Of a stretch of 64,000 nucleotides of DNA, positions 24,449 through 33,867 are shown in pieces. Each line of letters begins with the position of its first letter. Position 1 is the first letter of the stretch. The stretch is taken from NCBI RefSeq assembly GCF_042652965.1, contig NZ_JBHSHL010000042.1, positions 1 through 64,000 of the forward strand, in the 5' to 3' direction. The position numbers and the translations under genes were made by a program. This stretch comes from Filifactor villosus. Lineage in GTDB: Bacteria > Bacillota > Clostridia > Peptostreptococcales > Filifactoraceae. The notes beneath the pieces are model-generated. The model ran no database searches, was not told the DNA's origin, and saw nothing but the letters and a program-made list of their open reading frames with translations.

Positions 24449-25228
24449 ATGAACTTTGAAAAAGTATCGGTTGAGAAGCAGGAACGGATCTGTATTGTAA
24501 AGATCAATAATCCTAAAGCATTAAATGCTCTCAACTCTCAAGTGATCGAAGAACTGAATCAGGCATTTGACAACATAGCGGCGGACGATGACATCGATGT
24601 TGTGATTTTGACCGGAGAAGGCAAGGCCTTTGTTGCGGGAGCGGACATCTCGCAGATGAGCACTCTGAATGCGGAGCAAGGTAAGGAGTTTGCGATTGCG
24701 GGTGCAAAGGTATTTCGCAAAATAGAACTGCTCAACAAAGTGGTAATAGCGGCTGTAAACGGGTTTGCCTTAGGTGGTGGTTGTGAACTTTCGATGGCCT
24801 GCGATATTCGTATTGCTTCCTCCAAGGCGAAATTCGGTCAACCGGAAGTAGGTTTGGGAATTACCCCCGGATTTTCCGGAACTCAGAGGTTGCCGAGGAT
24901 CGTAGGACTTGGAATAGCGAAGGAATTGATTTATACGGCTGATATCATCGATGCGAATGAGGCCCATCGTATAGGTTTGGTCAACAAAGTCGTCGAGCCG
25001 GAAGAACTTATGGACAAAGCGCTTGAAATGGCTAAAAAAATTGCATCAAAAGGGCAGATCGCTGTCAGAAACTCCAAAGAGTGTATCAACCGCGGTATCG
25101 AGACCGATATCGAGACGGGAGTGTACTACGAAGCTGCCCTGTTCGGGATGTGTTTTGCGACCGAAGACCAAAAAGAAGGAATGAAGGCCTTTCTGGAAAA
25201 GAGACCTCCGGTCTTTAAAAAGCAATAG
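24449..25228 (+). CDS. crt: Crotonase / 3-hydroxybutyryl-CoA dehydratase
   Basis: A 259-aa enoyl-CoA hydratase family enzyme that interconverts 3-hydroxybutyryl-CoA and crotonyl-CoA. The oxyanion-hole motifs are AFVAGADISQM (about residue 61) and ALGGGCELSMACDIRIAS. The two catalytic glutamates lie in GGGCELS and FGQPEVGLGI. ATG at 24449, preceded by GGAAAGGAGAG. First gene of crt-hbd-thl, followed by bcd-etfB-etfA, so the CoA-linked butyrate branch is complete through butyryl-CoA. Confidence 0.95.
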   Translation: MNFEKVSVEKQERICIVKINNPKALNALNSQVIEELNQAFDNIAADDDIDVVILTGEGKAFVAGADISQMSTLNAEQGKEFAIAGAKVFRKIELLNKVVIAAVNGFALGGGCELSMACDIRIASSKAKFGQPEVGLGITPGFSGTQRLPRIVGLGIAKELIYTADIIDANEAHRIGLVNKVVEPEELMDKALEMAKKIASKGQIAVRNSKECINRGIETDIETGVYYEAALFGMCFATEDQKEGMKAFLEKRPPVFKKQ

Positions 25229-25337
25229 ACACAACGATTGGAGCACACCTTTGAAATAGTGTGGTATGGAGTGTAGAGGACGGTTTTCGTCTTTGCTCCG
25301 ACAAATAAACAAAGCATGTAAAATGGAGGGAAGTATC

Positions 25338-26180
25338 ATGAAAGTATGTGTAGTCGGAACGGGTACAATGGCTAGTGGAATTACTCAAACTTTTGCTGTA
25401 AAGGGATTTGAAGTTATTGAGAGAGGTAGAAGAGAGTCTTCCATCGAAAAATCCAGGGCAGGAATCGAGAAAAATCTGGAAAAACTCGTTTCCAAAGGAA
25501 AGATGGAAGATGCGGCGAGAAATGACGCCTTGGCCAAGATTACTTACACAATGGATTTCAACGAATGCAAAGACGCCGATCTGTTTATTGAGGTAGTAGC
25601 GGAAGATATGCCTACCAAGCACGAGCTTATTGCACAGATCGAGGAAGTTGCAAAAGACAGTGCCATTATTGCAACAAACACATCTTCACTTTCCATTACG
25701 GAAATTGCGGCACCTACAAAAAATCCGTCCAGAATCATAGGAATGCACTTCTTCAATCCTGTTCCTATGATGAAACTTGTTGAGATTATCAAGGGTCAAG
25801 TAACAAGTGATGAGGTTCATGACAAGGTATACCAAATCTCTCAAGAGATTGGGAAAACCCCTGTCAGTGTAAACGAAGCACCGGGATTTGTTGTAAACAG
25901 GGTACTGATCCCCATGATCAACGAAGCTGTAGGTATTCTGGCAGACGGTGTAGCGAGCAAAGAAGAGATCGACACCGCTATGAAACTGGGTGCGAACCAT
26001 CCGATGGGACCTTTGGAGCTTGGAGACTTGATCGGTTTGGATGTCGTGTTGGCGATCATGGATGTACTCTACAACGAGTTCGGAGATCCGAAGTACAGAG
26101 CACACACCCTGCTTCGCAAACTTGTTCGTGCAGGAAAACTCGGAAGAAAAACCAAAGAAGGATTCTACGATTATCACTAG
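25338..26180 (+). CDS. hbd: 3-Hydroxybutyryl-CoA dehydrogenase
   Basis: A 280-aa enzyme that reduces acetoacetyl-CoA. Rossmann motif VGTGTMASG; catalytic residues in NTSSLSIT, MHFFNPVP and EAPGFVVNR; the C-terminal dimer domain ANHPMGPLELGDLIGLD is highly typical. Start at 25338 after GGAGGG. Odd: at the end of strand beta-2, where NAD-dependent homologues have an aspartate (FEVVLRDI in Clostridium), this protein reads FEVIERGRRES. The acidic residue is lost and arginines added, which suggests a preference for NADP(H). This is inference from sequence only. Confidence 0.95.
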   Translation: MKVCVVGTGTMASGITQTFAVKGFEVIERGRRESSIEKSRAGIEKNLEKLVSKGKMEDAARNDALAKITYTMDFNECKDADLFIEVVAEDMPTKHELIAQIEEVAKDSAIIATNTSSLSITEIAAPTKNPSRIIGMHFFNPVPMMKLVEIIKGQVTSDEVHDKVYQISQEIGKTPVSVNEAPGFVVNRVLIPMINEAVGILADGVASKEEIDTAMKLGANHPMGPLELGDLIGLDVVLAIMDVLYNEFGDPKYRAHTLLRKLVRAGKLGRKTKEGFYDYH

Positions 26181-26254
26181 AAAATTTTTGAGACTTGGAG
26201 TAATATAAAAGCAGTACAATCGCCAGATTGTGTATCAAATTTTAAGGAGGAAGT

Positions 26255-27436
26255 ATGAGTATGAGAGAAGTTGTAATCGCAAGTGCCGTAAGAACGGCTA
26301 TCGGAAGTTTCGGAGGAGCATTTAAAGATGTTCCGGCTGTAGATTTGGGAGTTGCAGCGGCAAAAGAAGCAATCAGCAGAGCAAACATCAAACCGGAGAT
26401 GATCGATGAGTCCTACATCGGCAATGTATTGTCCGCAGGACTTGGACAAAACGTTGCAAGACAGGTTGCTTTGGGAGCCGGCATTCCTATCGAAAAACCG
26501 GCGATGACTATTAATATGGTCTGCGGTTCGGGACTTAGAACCGTGTCCTTGGCTGCTCAGCTCATCGGAGCGGGAGATGCGGATATCATCCTTGCCGGAG
26601 GAACCGAAAATATGAGCATGGCTCCTTATACCATTCCGAATGCAAGATGGGGAGCGAGAATGGGAGATAAGGGTATCGTTGACACCATGGTTAATGACGG
26701 ATTGACCGACGTATTCAACCACTATCATATGGGTATTACTGCAGAAAACATCAACGAGCAGTGGGGACTCAGCAGAGAAGAGCAGGATGAACTTGCATTG
26801 GCGTCTCAGTTACATGCGGAAGCGGCTCAAAACGAAGGAAAGTTTGTGGAAGAAATCGTACCTTACACCATCAGTACAAGAAAAGGCGATGTTGTCGTAG
26901 AGAAAGATGAGTTTATCAAACCCGGAATGACAATGGAAAAACTTGCAAAGTTAAAGCCCGCCTTCAAAAAAGACGGTAGTGTAACGGCAGGTAACGCTTC
27001 GGGTATCAACGACGGAGCTGCAATGCTTGTCATTATGTCCAAAGAAAAAGCGGATGAGCTTGGAATTACTCCTTTAGCCACCATCGTATCTTACGCGAGT
27101 GCAGGGGTTGACCCGAGTATTATGGGAATCGGACCTGTTCCGGCAAGCAAAAAAGCATTGGAAAAAGCCGGACTTACGATCGATGATATGGACTTGATCG
27201 AAGCGAACGAGGCGTTCGCGGCACAATCCTGTGCAGTAGTCAAAGATCTCAACATTCCAAGAGAAAAATTGAACGTAAACGGAGGAGCGATTGCTCTTGG
27301 TCACCCGATCGGTGCATCCGGAGCGAGGATTCTTGTGACCCTTCTTCATGAAATGAAGAGAAGAGATGTTAAGCACGGTCTTGCAACTCTTTGTATCGGC
27401 GGAGGAATGGGAACCTCTCTTATCGTAAGAAGATAG
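26255..27436 (+). CDS. thl: Acetyl-CoA acetyltransferase (thiolase)
   Basis: A 393-aa thiolase that condenses two acetyl-CoA into acetoacetyl-CoA. Nucleophilic cysteine in NMVCGSGLRTV (about residue 90), conserved NEAFAAQS, histidine in GGAIALGHPIGASGAR (about residue 350) and second catalytic cysteine in TLCIGGGMG (about 380). RBS AAGGAGG precedes the ATG at 26255; an ATG at 26261 is an alternative. Last gene before a strong terminator. Confidence 0.96.
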   Translation: MSMREVVIASAVRTAIGSFGGAFKDVPAVDLGVAAAKEAISRANIKPEMIDESYIGNVLSAGLGQNVARQVALGAGIPIEKPAMTINMVCGSGLRTVSLAAQLIGAGDADIILAGGTENMSMAPYTIPNARWGARMGDKGIVDTMVNDGLTDVFNHYHMGITAENINEQWGLSREEQDELALASQLHAEAAQNEGKFVEEIVPYTISTRKGDVVVEKDEFIKPGMTMEKLAKLKPAFKKDGSVTAGNASGINDGAAMLVIMSKEKADELGITPLATIVSYASAGVDPSIMGIGPVPASKKALEKAGLTIDDMDLIEANEAFAAQSCAVVKDLNIPREKLNVNGGAIALGHPIGASGARILVTLLHEMKRRDVKHGLATLCIGGGMGTSLIVRR

Positions 27437-27446
27437 TAAAATAAAA

Positions 27447-27486
27447 GTAAAATACTGCACTTTTTTGAAAAAGTGCAGTATTTTAC
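27447..27486 (+). terminator. Terminator after thl
   Basis: Almost perfect palindrome: GTAAAATACTGCAC (27447-27460), T/A-rich centre, GTGCAGTATTTTAC (27473-27486). It works in either direction and separates crt-hbd-thl from bcd-etfBA. Confidence 0.85.
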
Positions 27487-27612
27487 TATTTGCTCAAAAT
27501 TACAGAAAAATCTTTTAATAATTGCAAAACAATTTACAGAAAATATAGTCCGAAAAGAATAATTCTGACTATTATTGCCAAAAATCAGTATTCAGGGAGA
27601 TATATTGAAATA

Positions 27613-27721
27613 TTGTTAAAAAAATATTAAAAATAGCTTGGAAATTTTCTCAATAAGCTATATACTAATAGAGTATATGTTGTGAAATGGTTTTACATAA
27701 AACAACAACAAGATTTTACAA
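27613..27721 (+). promoter_or_regulatory. bcd-etfBA promoter with Rex-like half-sites
   Basis: TTGGAA (27638-27643), 17 nt, TATACT (27661-27666). Around it lie sequences like Rex half-sites: TTGTTAAA (27613-27620), TTGTGAAA-N3-TTTTACAT (27680-27698) and TTTTACAA (27714-27721). Rex is encoded at 54843 in this window and is known to control butyrate genes in related anaerobes. The sites match the TTGTTAA/TTAACAA type consensus only partly. Confidence 0.5.
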
Positions 27722-27760
27722 CAAATTCAATATATTATCCAAAATTAAGGAGGAAAAAAC

Positions 27761-28900
27761 ATGGATTTCGGTTTGTCAAAACAACATATTTTAATGCAAC
27801 AAATGTTGCAGGAATTCGCTCAAAACGAAGTGAAGCCGCTTGCCGCAGACGTTGATGAAGAGGAAAGATTTCCGGAAGAGACCGTAGCTAAGATGCAAAA
27901 AGCCGGTTTCTTGGGAATCCCCTTTCCCAAAGAGTATTCAGGAGAAGGCGGAGACTATCTTGCTTACATCATGGCTGTAGAAGAGCTTTCCAAGGTCTGT
28001 GCTACTACGGGAGTTATCGTTTCGGCACACACATCTCTGTGCTGTGCACCGATTTATGAGCACGGAACGGAAGAGCAAAAGCAAAAGTTCCTTGCACCCC
28101 TGATCAGCGGAAAGAAATTGGGTGCCTTCGGTTTGACTGAGCCCAACGCAGGAACAGATGCTGCGGGACAACAGACCACAGCTGTTTTGGATGGAGATGA
28201 GTGGGTTCTTAACGGAACAAAGATCTTCATTACAAACGCAATCTATGCGGATACCTATATCGTAATGGCTATGACAGACAAATCTCAAGGAACAAGAGGA
28301 ATTTCGGCCTTCATCGTAGAAAAAGGAACTCCGGGATTCAGCTTCGGACTGAAAGAAAAGAAAATGGGTATTCGAGGATCCGCAACCGCAGAGCTTGTAT
28401 TTGAAAACTGCAGAATTCCTAAAGAAAACCTTCTTGGACAATTAGGAAAAGGCTTCAAGATTGCAATGCAGACCCTTGACGGAGGACGTATCGGTATCGC
28501 TGCTCAAGCACTTGGAATTGCTGAAGGAGCTTTGGATGAGGCAGTTGCTTATGTAAAAGAGAGAAGACAGTTCGGCCGTCCGTTGTCCAAATTCCAAAAC
28601 ACACAATTCCAACTGGCAGATATGTCCGCAAGAGTGGAGGCTGCTAAAAACCTTGTTTACAAGGCAGCTTGGAAAAAACAGAACAAACTTCCTTACAGCG
28701 TGGATGCCGCTACCGCTAAATTGTTTGCAGCAGAGACCGCAATGTATGTAACGACAAAAGCAGTTCAACTGTTTGGTGGATACGGATATACAAGAGATTA
28801 TCCGGTTGAAAGAATGATGAGAGATGCGAAGATAACCGAGATCTACGAAGGAACTTCAGAAGTTCAAAGAATGGTTATTGCAGGAAGTTTATTGAAATAA
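27761..28900 (+). CDS. bcd: Butyryl-CoA dehydrogenase
   Basis: A 379-aa acyl-CoA dehydrogenase, FAD-dependent, reducing crotonyl-CoA to butyryl-CoA with electrons from EtfAB. Conserved acyl-CoA dehydrogenase segments are FGLTEPNAGTDAAGQ and QLFGGYGYTRDYPVERMMRD. The catalytic base is the glutamate in ITEIYEGTSEVQ (about residue 366). RBS AAGGAGG. In anaerobes, Bcd with EtfAB couples crotonyl-CoA reduction to ferredoxin reduction by electron bifurcation. Confidence 0.96.
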   Translation: MDFGLSKQHILMQQMLQEFAQNEVKPLAADVDEEERFPEETVAKMQKAGFLGIPFPKEYSGEGGDYLAYIMAVEELSKVCATTGVIVSAHTSLCCAPIYEHGTEEQKQKFLAPLISGKKLGAFGLTEPNAGTDAAGQQTTAVLDGDEWVLNGTKIFITNAIYADTYIVMAMTDKSQGTRGISAFIVEKGTPGFSFGLKEKKMGIRGSATAELVFENCRIPKENLLGQLGKGFKIAMQTLDGGRIGIAAQALGIAEGALDEAVAYVKERRQFGRPLSKFQNTQFQLADMSARVEAAKNLVYKAAWKKQNKLPYSVDAATAKLFAAETAMYVTTKAVQLFGGYGYTRDYPVERMMRDAKITEIYEGTSEVQRMVIAGSLLK

Positions 28901-28918
28901 GAAAGGGGAACATGACAA

Positions 28919-29704
28919 ATGAAGATCGTAGTTTGTATAAAACAAGTACCGGATACAACCGAAGTTAAGATTGACCCGAAAACAAATACATTGATCCGTG
29001 ACGGAGTACCGTCCATTATCAACCCTGACGATAAAGCGGGATTGGAAGCTGCTCTTAGAATCAAAGATGAGACAGGAGCGGAAGTAACCGTTCTTTCCAT
29101 GGGACCTCCACAAGCCGACATTGCGCTTAGAGAAGCTCTGGCAATGGGAGCGGACAGAGCCATCCTTGTTTCCGACAGAGCATTCGGAGGAGCGGACACT
29201 TGGGCGACTTCCTCAACTATTGCAGGAGCACTCAAGAAGTTGGAGTATGATTTGGTCATTGCAGGACGTCAGGCGATTGACGGAGATACCGCACAGGTAG
29301 GACCTCAAATCGCAGAACACCTTAAATTACCTTCCGTAACTTATGCAGAAGACATTAAGTTGGAAGAAGGCGCAGTTGTAATCAAGAGACACTTTGAAGA
29401 CAGATATCACTTGATCAGAGTAAAAACTCCCTGCCTGATCACCGCATTGAAAGAACTGAATGAGCCCAGATATATGAAAGTATCGGGAATCTTTGATGCA
29501 TACGGTGAAAAAGAAGTTGAAGTTTGGGGAGCGGCGGATATTGATGTAGATCCGAGCAACCTGGGATTGAAAGGTTCACCGACCAAGGTTAAAAAATCCT
29601 TTACCAAGGGAGCAAAAACGGCAGGAAAACTGTTTGACAACCTTGCTCCGGCAGATGCGGCAAAATTGATTGTCGAAAAACTTCATGAAAAATATATTTT
29701 CTAA
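28919..29704 (+). CDS. etfB: Electron transfer flavoprotein, beta subunit
   Basis: A 261-aa protein with MKIVVCIKQVPDTTEVKID at the N-terminus, VLSMGPPQADIALREALAMGADRA, and the EtfB signature region AGRQAIDGDTAQVGPQIAE. It forms the FAD-binding heterodimer with EtfA, takes electrons from NADH and passes them to Bcd and ferredoxin. 18 nt after bcd, preceded by GAAAGGGG. Confidence 0.96.
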   Translation: MKIVVCIKQVPDTTEVKIDPKTNTLIRDGVPSIINPDDKAGLEAALRIKDETGAEVTVLSMGPPQADIALREALAMGADRAILVSDRAFGGADTWATSSTIAGALKKLEYDLVIAGRQAIDGDTAQVGPQIAEHLKLPSVTYAEDIKLEEGAVVIKRHFEDRYHLIRVKTPCLITALKELNEPRYMKVSGIFDAYGEKEVEVWGAADIDVDPSNLGLKGSPTKVKKSFTKGAKTAGKLFDNLAPADAAKLIVEKLHEKYIF

Positions 29705-29764
29705 GGCATTGGAACAAACTGTACGAATGAAAACGATTAAATGTTGAATATAGGAGGGATTTTT

Positions 29765-30784
29765 GTGAACCTTTCAGATTTTAAAGGTGTTTTGGTATTC
29801 ACGGAGCAAAGAGACGGAGAACTACAAAAAGTTGCTTTGGAACTTGTAGGAGAAGCAAGAAGATTGGCTGATATATTGGGACAGGAAGTAATTGCGGCAC
29901 TGATTGGAGACAATGTAGGGGGACTTAAAGACACATTGATTTCCCATGGAGCGGACAAGGTAGTAAGAGTGGACAATCCGATGCTTCACTACTTTGTGAC
30001 CGAGCCTTACACGAAGGCGATGATCGCTGTGATCGAAAAAGTAAAACCTGCGATCGTACTCTTCGGAGCAACCTCCATCGGACGTGACCTCGCTCCCAGA
30101 GTATCTGCAAGATGGCATACAGGTTTGACCGCAGACTGCACAAGTCTGGCTATCGAAGAAGGAACTCAAAACCTTTTGATGACTCGTCCGGCTTTTGGAG
30201 GAAACATCATGGCTACCATCGCTTGTCCGGACTTCAGACCTCAAATGTCTACCGTTCGTCCGGGGGTTATGCAAAAACTGGATGCAGATCCAAACAGAAC
30301 AGGTGAAATGATCGACTTGAACGTTGAGTTTACCGATGTGGACATGAACGTTGAGATCATTGAAGAAGTAAAAGAAACCCAAAAACGTGTCAACATCGAA
30401 GAAGCGGAGATCCTTGTATCTGCAGGTCGTGGAGTCGGTGGAGCCGACAAGTTGGGACCTTTGGAAGATCTTGCAGAAGTATTGGGCGGAAACGTATCCG
30501 GTTCTCGTGCAACCATCGATAGCGGTTGGTTGCCTAAGGAGCGTCAAGTAGGACAAACGGGAAAAACCGTTCGTCCGACCCTGTATATGGCTTGCGGTAT
30601 CTCCGGAGCGATTCAGCACTTGGCAGGTATGGAAGAGTCCGACTTCATCGTTGCGATCAACAAAAACCCTGAAGCACCGATCTTTGAAGTTGCAGATGTA
30701 GGAGTAGTAGGAGACCTTCACAAGATTCTGCCCTTGTTGACAGAAGAACTTAAGAAAATGAAGGCAGCTGAAGAAAGCAAATAA
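29765..30784 (+). CDS. etfA: Electron transfer flavoprotein, alpha subunit
   Basis: 339 aa starting at GTG (VNLSDFKGVLVF) 7 nt after GGAGGG. An earlier in-frame ATG at 29741 would place the RBS inside the gene. The C-terminal FAD domain carries SAGRGVGGADKLGPLEDLA, VGQTGKTVRPTLYMACGISG and the terminal AVVNKNP-like AINKNPEAPIFEVADVGVVGD. Last gene of bcd-etfB-etfA. Confidence 0.96.
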   Translation: MNLSDFKGVLVFTEQRDGELQKVALELVGEARRLADILGQEVIAALIGDNVGGLKDTLISHGADKVVRVDNPMLHYFVTEPYTKAMIAVIEKVKPAIVLFGATSIGRDLAPRVSARWHTGLTADCTSLAIEEGTQNLLMTRPAFGGNIMATIACPDFRPQMSTVRPGVMQKLDADPNRTGEMIDLNVEFTDVDMNVEIIEEVKETQKRVNIEEAEILVSAGRGVGGADKLGPLEDLAEVLGGNVSGSRATIDSGWLPKERQVGQTGKTVRPTLYMACGISGAIQHLAGMEESDFIVAINKNPEAPIFEVADVGVVGDLHKILPLLTEELKKMKAAEESK

Positions 30785-30801
30785 ACCAAATAAAACTTTT
30801 G

Positions 30802-30832
30802 TAAAAAGACCTGTGTACACAGGTCTTTTTTT
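30802..30832 (+). terminator. Terminator after etfA
   Basis: AAAGACCTGTGT / ACACAGGTCTTT perfect stem with a tail of T, 18 nt after the etfA stop. Confidence 0.9.
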
Positions 30833-30848
30833 ATCGGATCTTTTGTTT

Positions 30849-30962
30849 TATACTATTTTTCAATAGAAGTATGGATATATCTATTTTTCAATGACGAAAA
30901 ACTATGTTGTCTTCTATGGGTCACAGATTGTTTATATCCACGATTTAAAAGGATAGTAGTAT
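30849..30962 (-). repeat. RepA, well-preserved copy
   Basis: TACTATTTTTCAATAGAAG to AAAAGGATAGTAGTA. The inner inverted repeats are GTATGGATATATC and GTTTATATCCAC, with core TTCTATGGGTCACAGATTG. It is nearly identical, in reverse orientation, to the copy at 41881-41988. Its right flank ATTTGTGCGGTATTGC resembles a RepC end. Confidence 0.9.
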
Positions 30963-31549
30963 TACATTTGTGCGGTATTGCTCTATTATTCAATTGAAAT
31001 GAAAAAAGTCCGTTCGATCCTGCTTCAGATCTTCTCTTCGTCTGTATGCCGTTGTATAAAAAAGTTGACATAAGAATTGAAATGACTTAATATTATACAT
31101 AGATAAACGATATCTTCCACCATAAAAAATATACTTGAAGGGATAGGAAGCTCGTGTCCACAAGGCTCAAACAATGTGTTTCAAAATCAATTCTTGTTTT
31201 TTCCGATTGAACCTGTAACTGTTTGGAAGAAGATTCGAAAGGTGATGACTGCGGTTTTAGGGCATGCTGTAATTCGGTATCGAGGAACTGTACTCTATGG
31301 ACTTTGAGAAGGTAGTTAGTCTGTAGAGTGAGATATTTATACACCTTGATTGAACAATACCGGGAAGAGGGATGTCGAGAATATGAGGTTGTAATCATTG
31401 CCTTGGTTTTGAGTACAAAGGGCTTAAAAAAATTATGTATTGTTTTGTACTCCATTGCCTTTTGAAAACATAGAGGAAGTTAAAGTTTGAAAGGGTGGTA
31501 TTTTGGAGAGAAGATATCAAAAGCGACATAAAGCGGATGGAGGTAGACT
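30963..31549. other. Spacer without recognised gene
   Basis: About 590 bp before the zinc-ribbon gene. A TTGACA at 31065 has no well-spaced -10. Minus-strand and plus-strand open frames here have no RBS or family resemblance. It could be decayed coding DNA or diverged repeats. Confidence 0.5.
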
Positions 31550-33862
31550 ATGAAGTGCAGAAATTGTAATGCTAAACTTGAAGAAGGTGCCTTGTTTTGT
31601 ACGCAGTGTGGAACAAAGATAGAGGAGCAACTGGAGTTTCAAGAAGAGCCGAACAAGGAAGTTGAGAGAGAAAAACCGTTTGCCCAAGAGCCTATACAAG
31701 AGGTAGATCAAGCAATACATCAGGAGGATGTCAAAGAAGAAACCGTTGTTGAAATGCCGGATCTTAAAACGAAGATAAACCTTGAGAAAGAGACGGATGA
31801 GAAGGCTTCCTCCGCTGCCAAAGAAGAGATGTTTGAGGCGCAACAACCGCCGGATGAACATATAGAGATGCACGGGATTACAGTTGAAGAAGTTCCCGTA
31901 TCACAGGAGCTTGTGGTCCAGAAGGAGTTTGTCTTCTGCGGCCACTGTGGAACGAGGATGGAAGCAGGAGGTATGTTCTGCGAAAATTGCGGAAAACCTC
32001 TATCGGAAGAACCCTTGCTTTCTTCACAAAATTCCAAGAAGGCTCTGCCTGTTAAGAAGATCTTGGCTGTGCTTGTTGTCCTTGCTCTCGTCTTTGTGGG
32101 GGTACAGGGGGTAAGGCAGTTGTTTTCAGGATTCGGAAAGGGGAAGGCTGCAAAAGAGGTTTACTATCTCAAGGGAAGTGAGATGTATTGTATCAAACCG
32201 GATAGCAAAAAAACGGAACCTGTTCTTTATGCCGAAAACATTTATCTTGAAGAAGGTGTTGAGGAAGTATACGGTTGGAACTATCTCTATCAGTTGAAGA
32301 GCAAGGACGGTAAAATCAATTTCATCGTTGAAGACTACAACACGATGGTCGGGACCTTCACCCTCTCCTACAAGATAGGAAATAAAGAGAAACAGGAGAT
32401 CGACGATGATGTTGAATCCTATATCGTAACAGACGACAACAAGGTCCTCTATATAAAAAATGAGAACCTCTACCTGTCGGATCTCAAAAACAGGGAGAAG
32501 ATCGCTTCCGGAGTAATGGACTATCTCCTCGATAAGGATCAAAAAATCATCCTGTGGACGGAGCCCGAGTCCGCTTCCGCCTCTTCAGAGGTTAAGTATT
32601 CCCTTTATTATCAAGACATCCGGATGAAGAAGGATAAGGTGGAATTGGAAGATGATATCACTGCACTTCTATCTCACAGTGAAGACTTCAGTAAGCTGTT
32701 GATTCGAAAAGACGATGCTTTGTATATGATCAGAAATTTGAAGGATGAAGAAAAACTTGTCGATGATGTGGAAAGTGTTTACTCTATAGATTTTGACAAG
32801 GAGAGTTTCTACTATACGCAGAGCAATAAGATCAAAATAAAGGCGATGGATGCTGTCATCGATGATATGAAAGCGAAGGATGCGGCAATGAAGGAGCCGA
32901 ACCGTAAAGACTATGAAAAAACGGAAACATCCCAAGGATTTTTCTCCTACACCTATACAACAGTCGATGATAAATACTACGAAGACAAAAGGCTCTATGA
33001 TGAAAAACAGCAGAGGGATCGTTTGAGAACTTCTTTGCAGAGGAAGACCTTGGAGCTGGACGGTTCAAAACTTTATTACTACACGGGCAAAGATAAACAA
33101 CTTATTAAAGAAGATGTTTTGATGATAGGAGGAGAACAGTTCAACGAGGAAAAATCGGAGTACTATATCATCTATTATGCTCTTGATACGGAAACCGAGA
33201 ATAAAATAAAACTCTCCGAGATCACATATGAAGGGTATTTGGAGAGCCAACTCTGGACTCTTCGGGAAGCGGTCAAAAAACCTTTCTTAAACATGGCGGG
33301 TAAAGATATTGAGTTAAAAGTGGATAAGGATGTGAGCTACATCTATCCTTATGAAGTATCGGGAACAGAGCTCTATGCCACTGTAAACAAACTGATCGAT
33401 ACGGAAGAAGCTAAAGATGCACTGGTGTCCATTTCACTAAGCGACAAAGATGCCGGAACCGTCACCGAAAAGGATGATAATGTAAACAATATCTATTCCA
33501 TCGAAGATGGAAATGTATACTACTTTAAGAATCGTCCGGATTCTTTTGAAAGCCTTGTGTTTTCGGGAGACTTCTATCGTAATGGAGAGCTTTTGGCAGA
33601 AGAAGTAAGAGAAGTACGCTTCTTAAAGGATAAGTCCGGGATCTTGGTCTTGTCGGAGGGGGATCTCTTCCTCTTGAAAGGAAAGGATAGGAAAAAAATC
33701 GCTGATGATGTCGAATTTTTCTCATTCTTCGATGAAAGATCCATCGTTGTGTTGAGAGACTATAACCGTGATCGAATGGAAGGAGATCTGGAATATTTTA
33801 ACGGAAAAGAACTCAAACCCTTGGATACGGATGTAAAAATGATTGTCGATCATGTCGAATAA
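31550..33862 (+). CDS. Zinc-ribbon membrane protein with large extracytoplasmic domain
   Basis: A 770-aa protein of unknown function. N-terminal zinc ribbon C3-x2-C6...C17-x2-C20, an acidic linker of about 100 residues, a second ribbon at about 129-146 (FCGHCGTRMEAGGMFCENC), a single membrane segment at about 170-190 (KKILAVLVVLALVFVGVQGV), and roughly 580 residues outside. The outer part has repeating short hydrophobic/aromatic strands (for example YYLKGSEMYCI, KVLYIKNENLYLSDL, NVYYFKNRPDSFE) that suggest a beta-propeller of the DUF5050/TolB-like type. RBS GGATGGAGG. First of three zinc-ribbon genes in a row. A sensory or envelope role is inference. Confidence 0.75.
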   Translation: MKCRNCNAKLEEGALFCTQCGTKIEEQLEFQEEPNKEVEREKPFAQEPIQEVDQAIHQEDVKEETVVEMPDLKTKINLEKETDEKASSAAKEEMFEAQQPPDEHIEMHGITVEEVPVSQELVVQKEFVFCGHCGTRMEAGGMFCENCGKPLSEEPLLSSQNSKKALPVKKILAVLVVLALVFVGVQGVRQLFSGFGKGKAAKEVYYLKGSEMYCIKPDSKKTEPVLYAENIYLEEGVEEVYGWNYLYQLKSKDGKINFIVEDYNTMVGTFTLSYKIGNKEKQEIDDDVESYIVTDDNKVLYIKNENLYLSDLKNREKIASGVMDYLLDKDQKIILWTEPESASASSEVKYSLYYQDIRMKKDKVELEDDITALLSHSEDFSKLLIRKDDALYMIRNLKDEEKLVDDVESVYSIDFDKESFYYTQSNKIKIKAMDAVIDDMKAKDAAMKEPNRKDYEKTETSQGFFSYTYTTVDDKYYEDKRLYDEKQQRDRLRTSLQRKTLELDGSKLYYYTGKDKQLIKEDVLMIGGEQFNEEKSEYYIIYYALDTETENKIKLSEITYEGYLESQLWTLREAVKKPFLNMAGKDIELKVDKDVSYIYPYEVSGTELYATVNKLIDTEEAKDALVSISLSDKDAGTVTEKDDNVNNIYSIEDGNVYYFKNRPDSFESLVFSGDFYRNGELLAEEVREVRFLKDKSGILVLSEGDLFLLKGKDRKKIADDVEFFSFFDERSIVVLRDYNRDRMEGDLEYFNGKELKPLDTDVKMIVDHVE

Positions 33863-33867
33863 GGAGC

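Noticed and set aside
31093..31455. Minus-strand open frame of 120 codons
   Set aside because: No RBS, no domain, composition like random translation.
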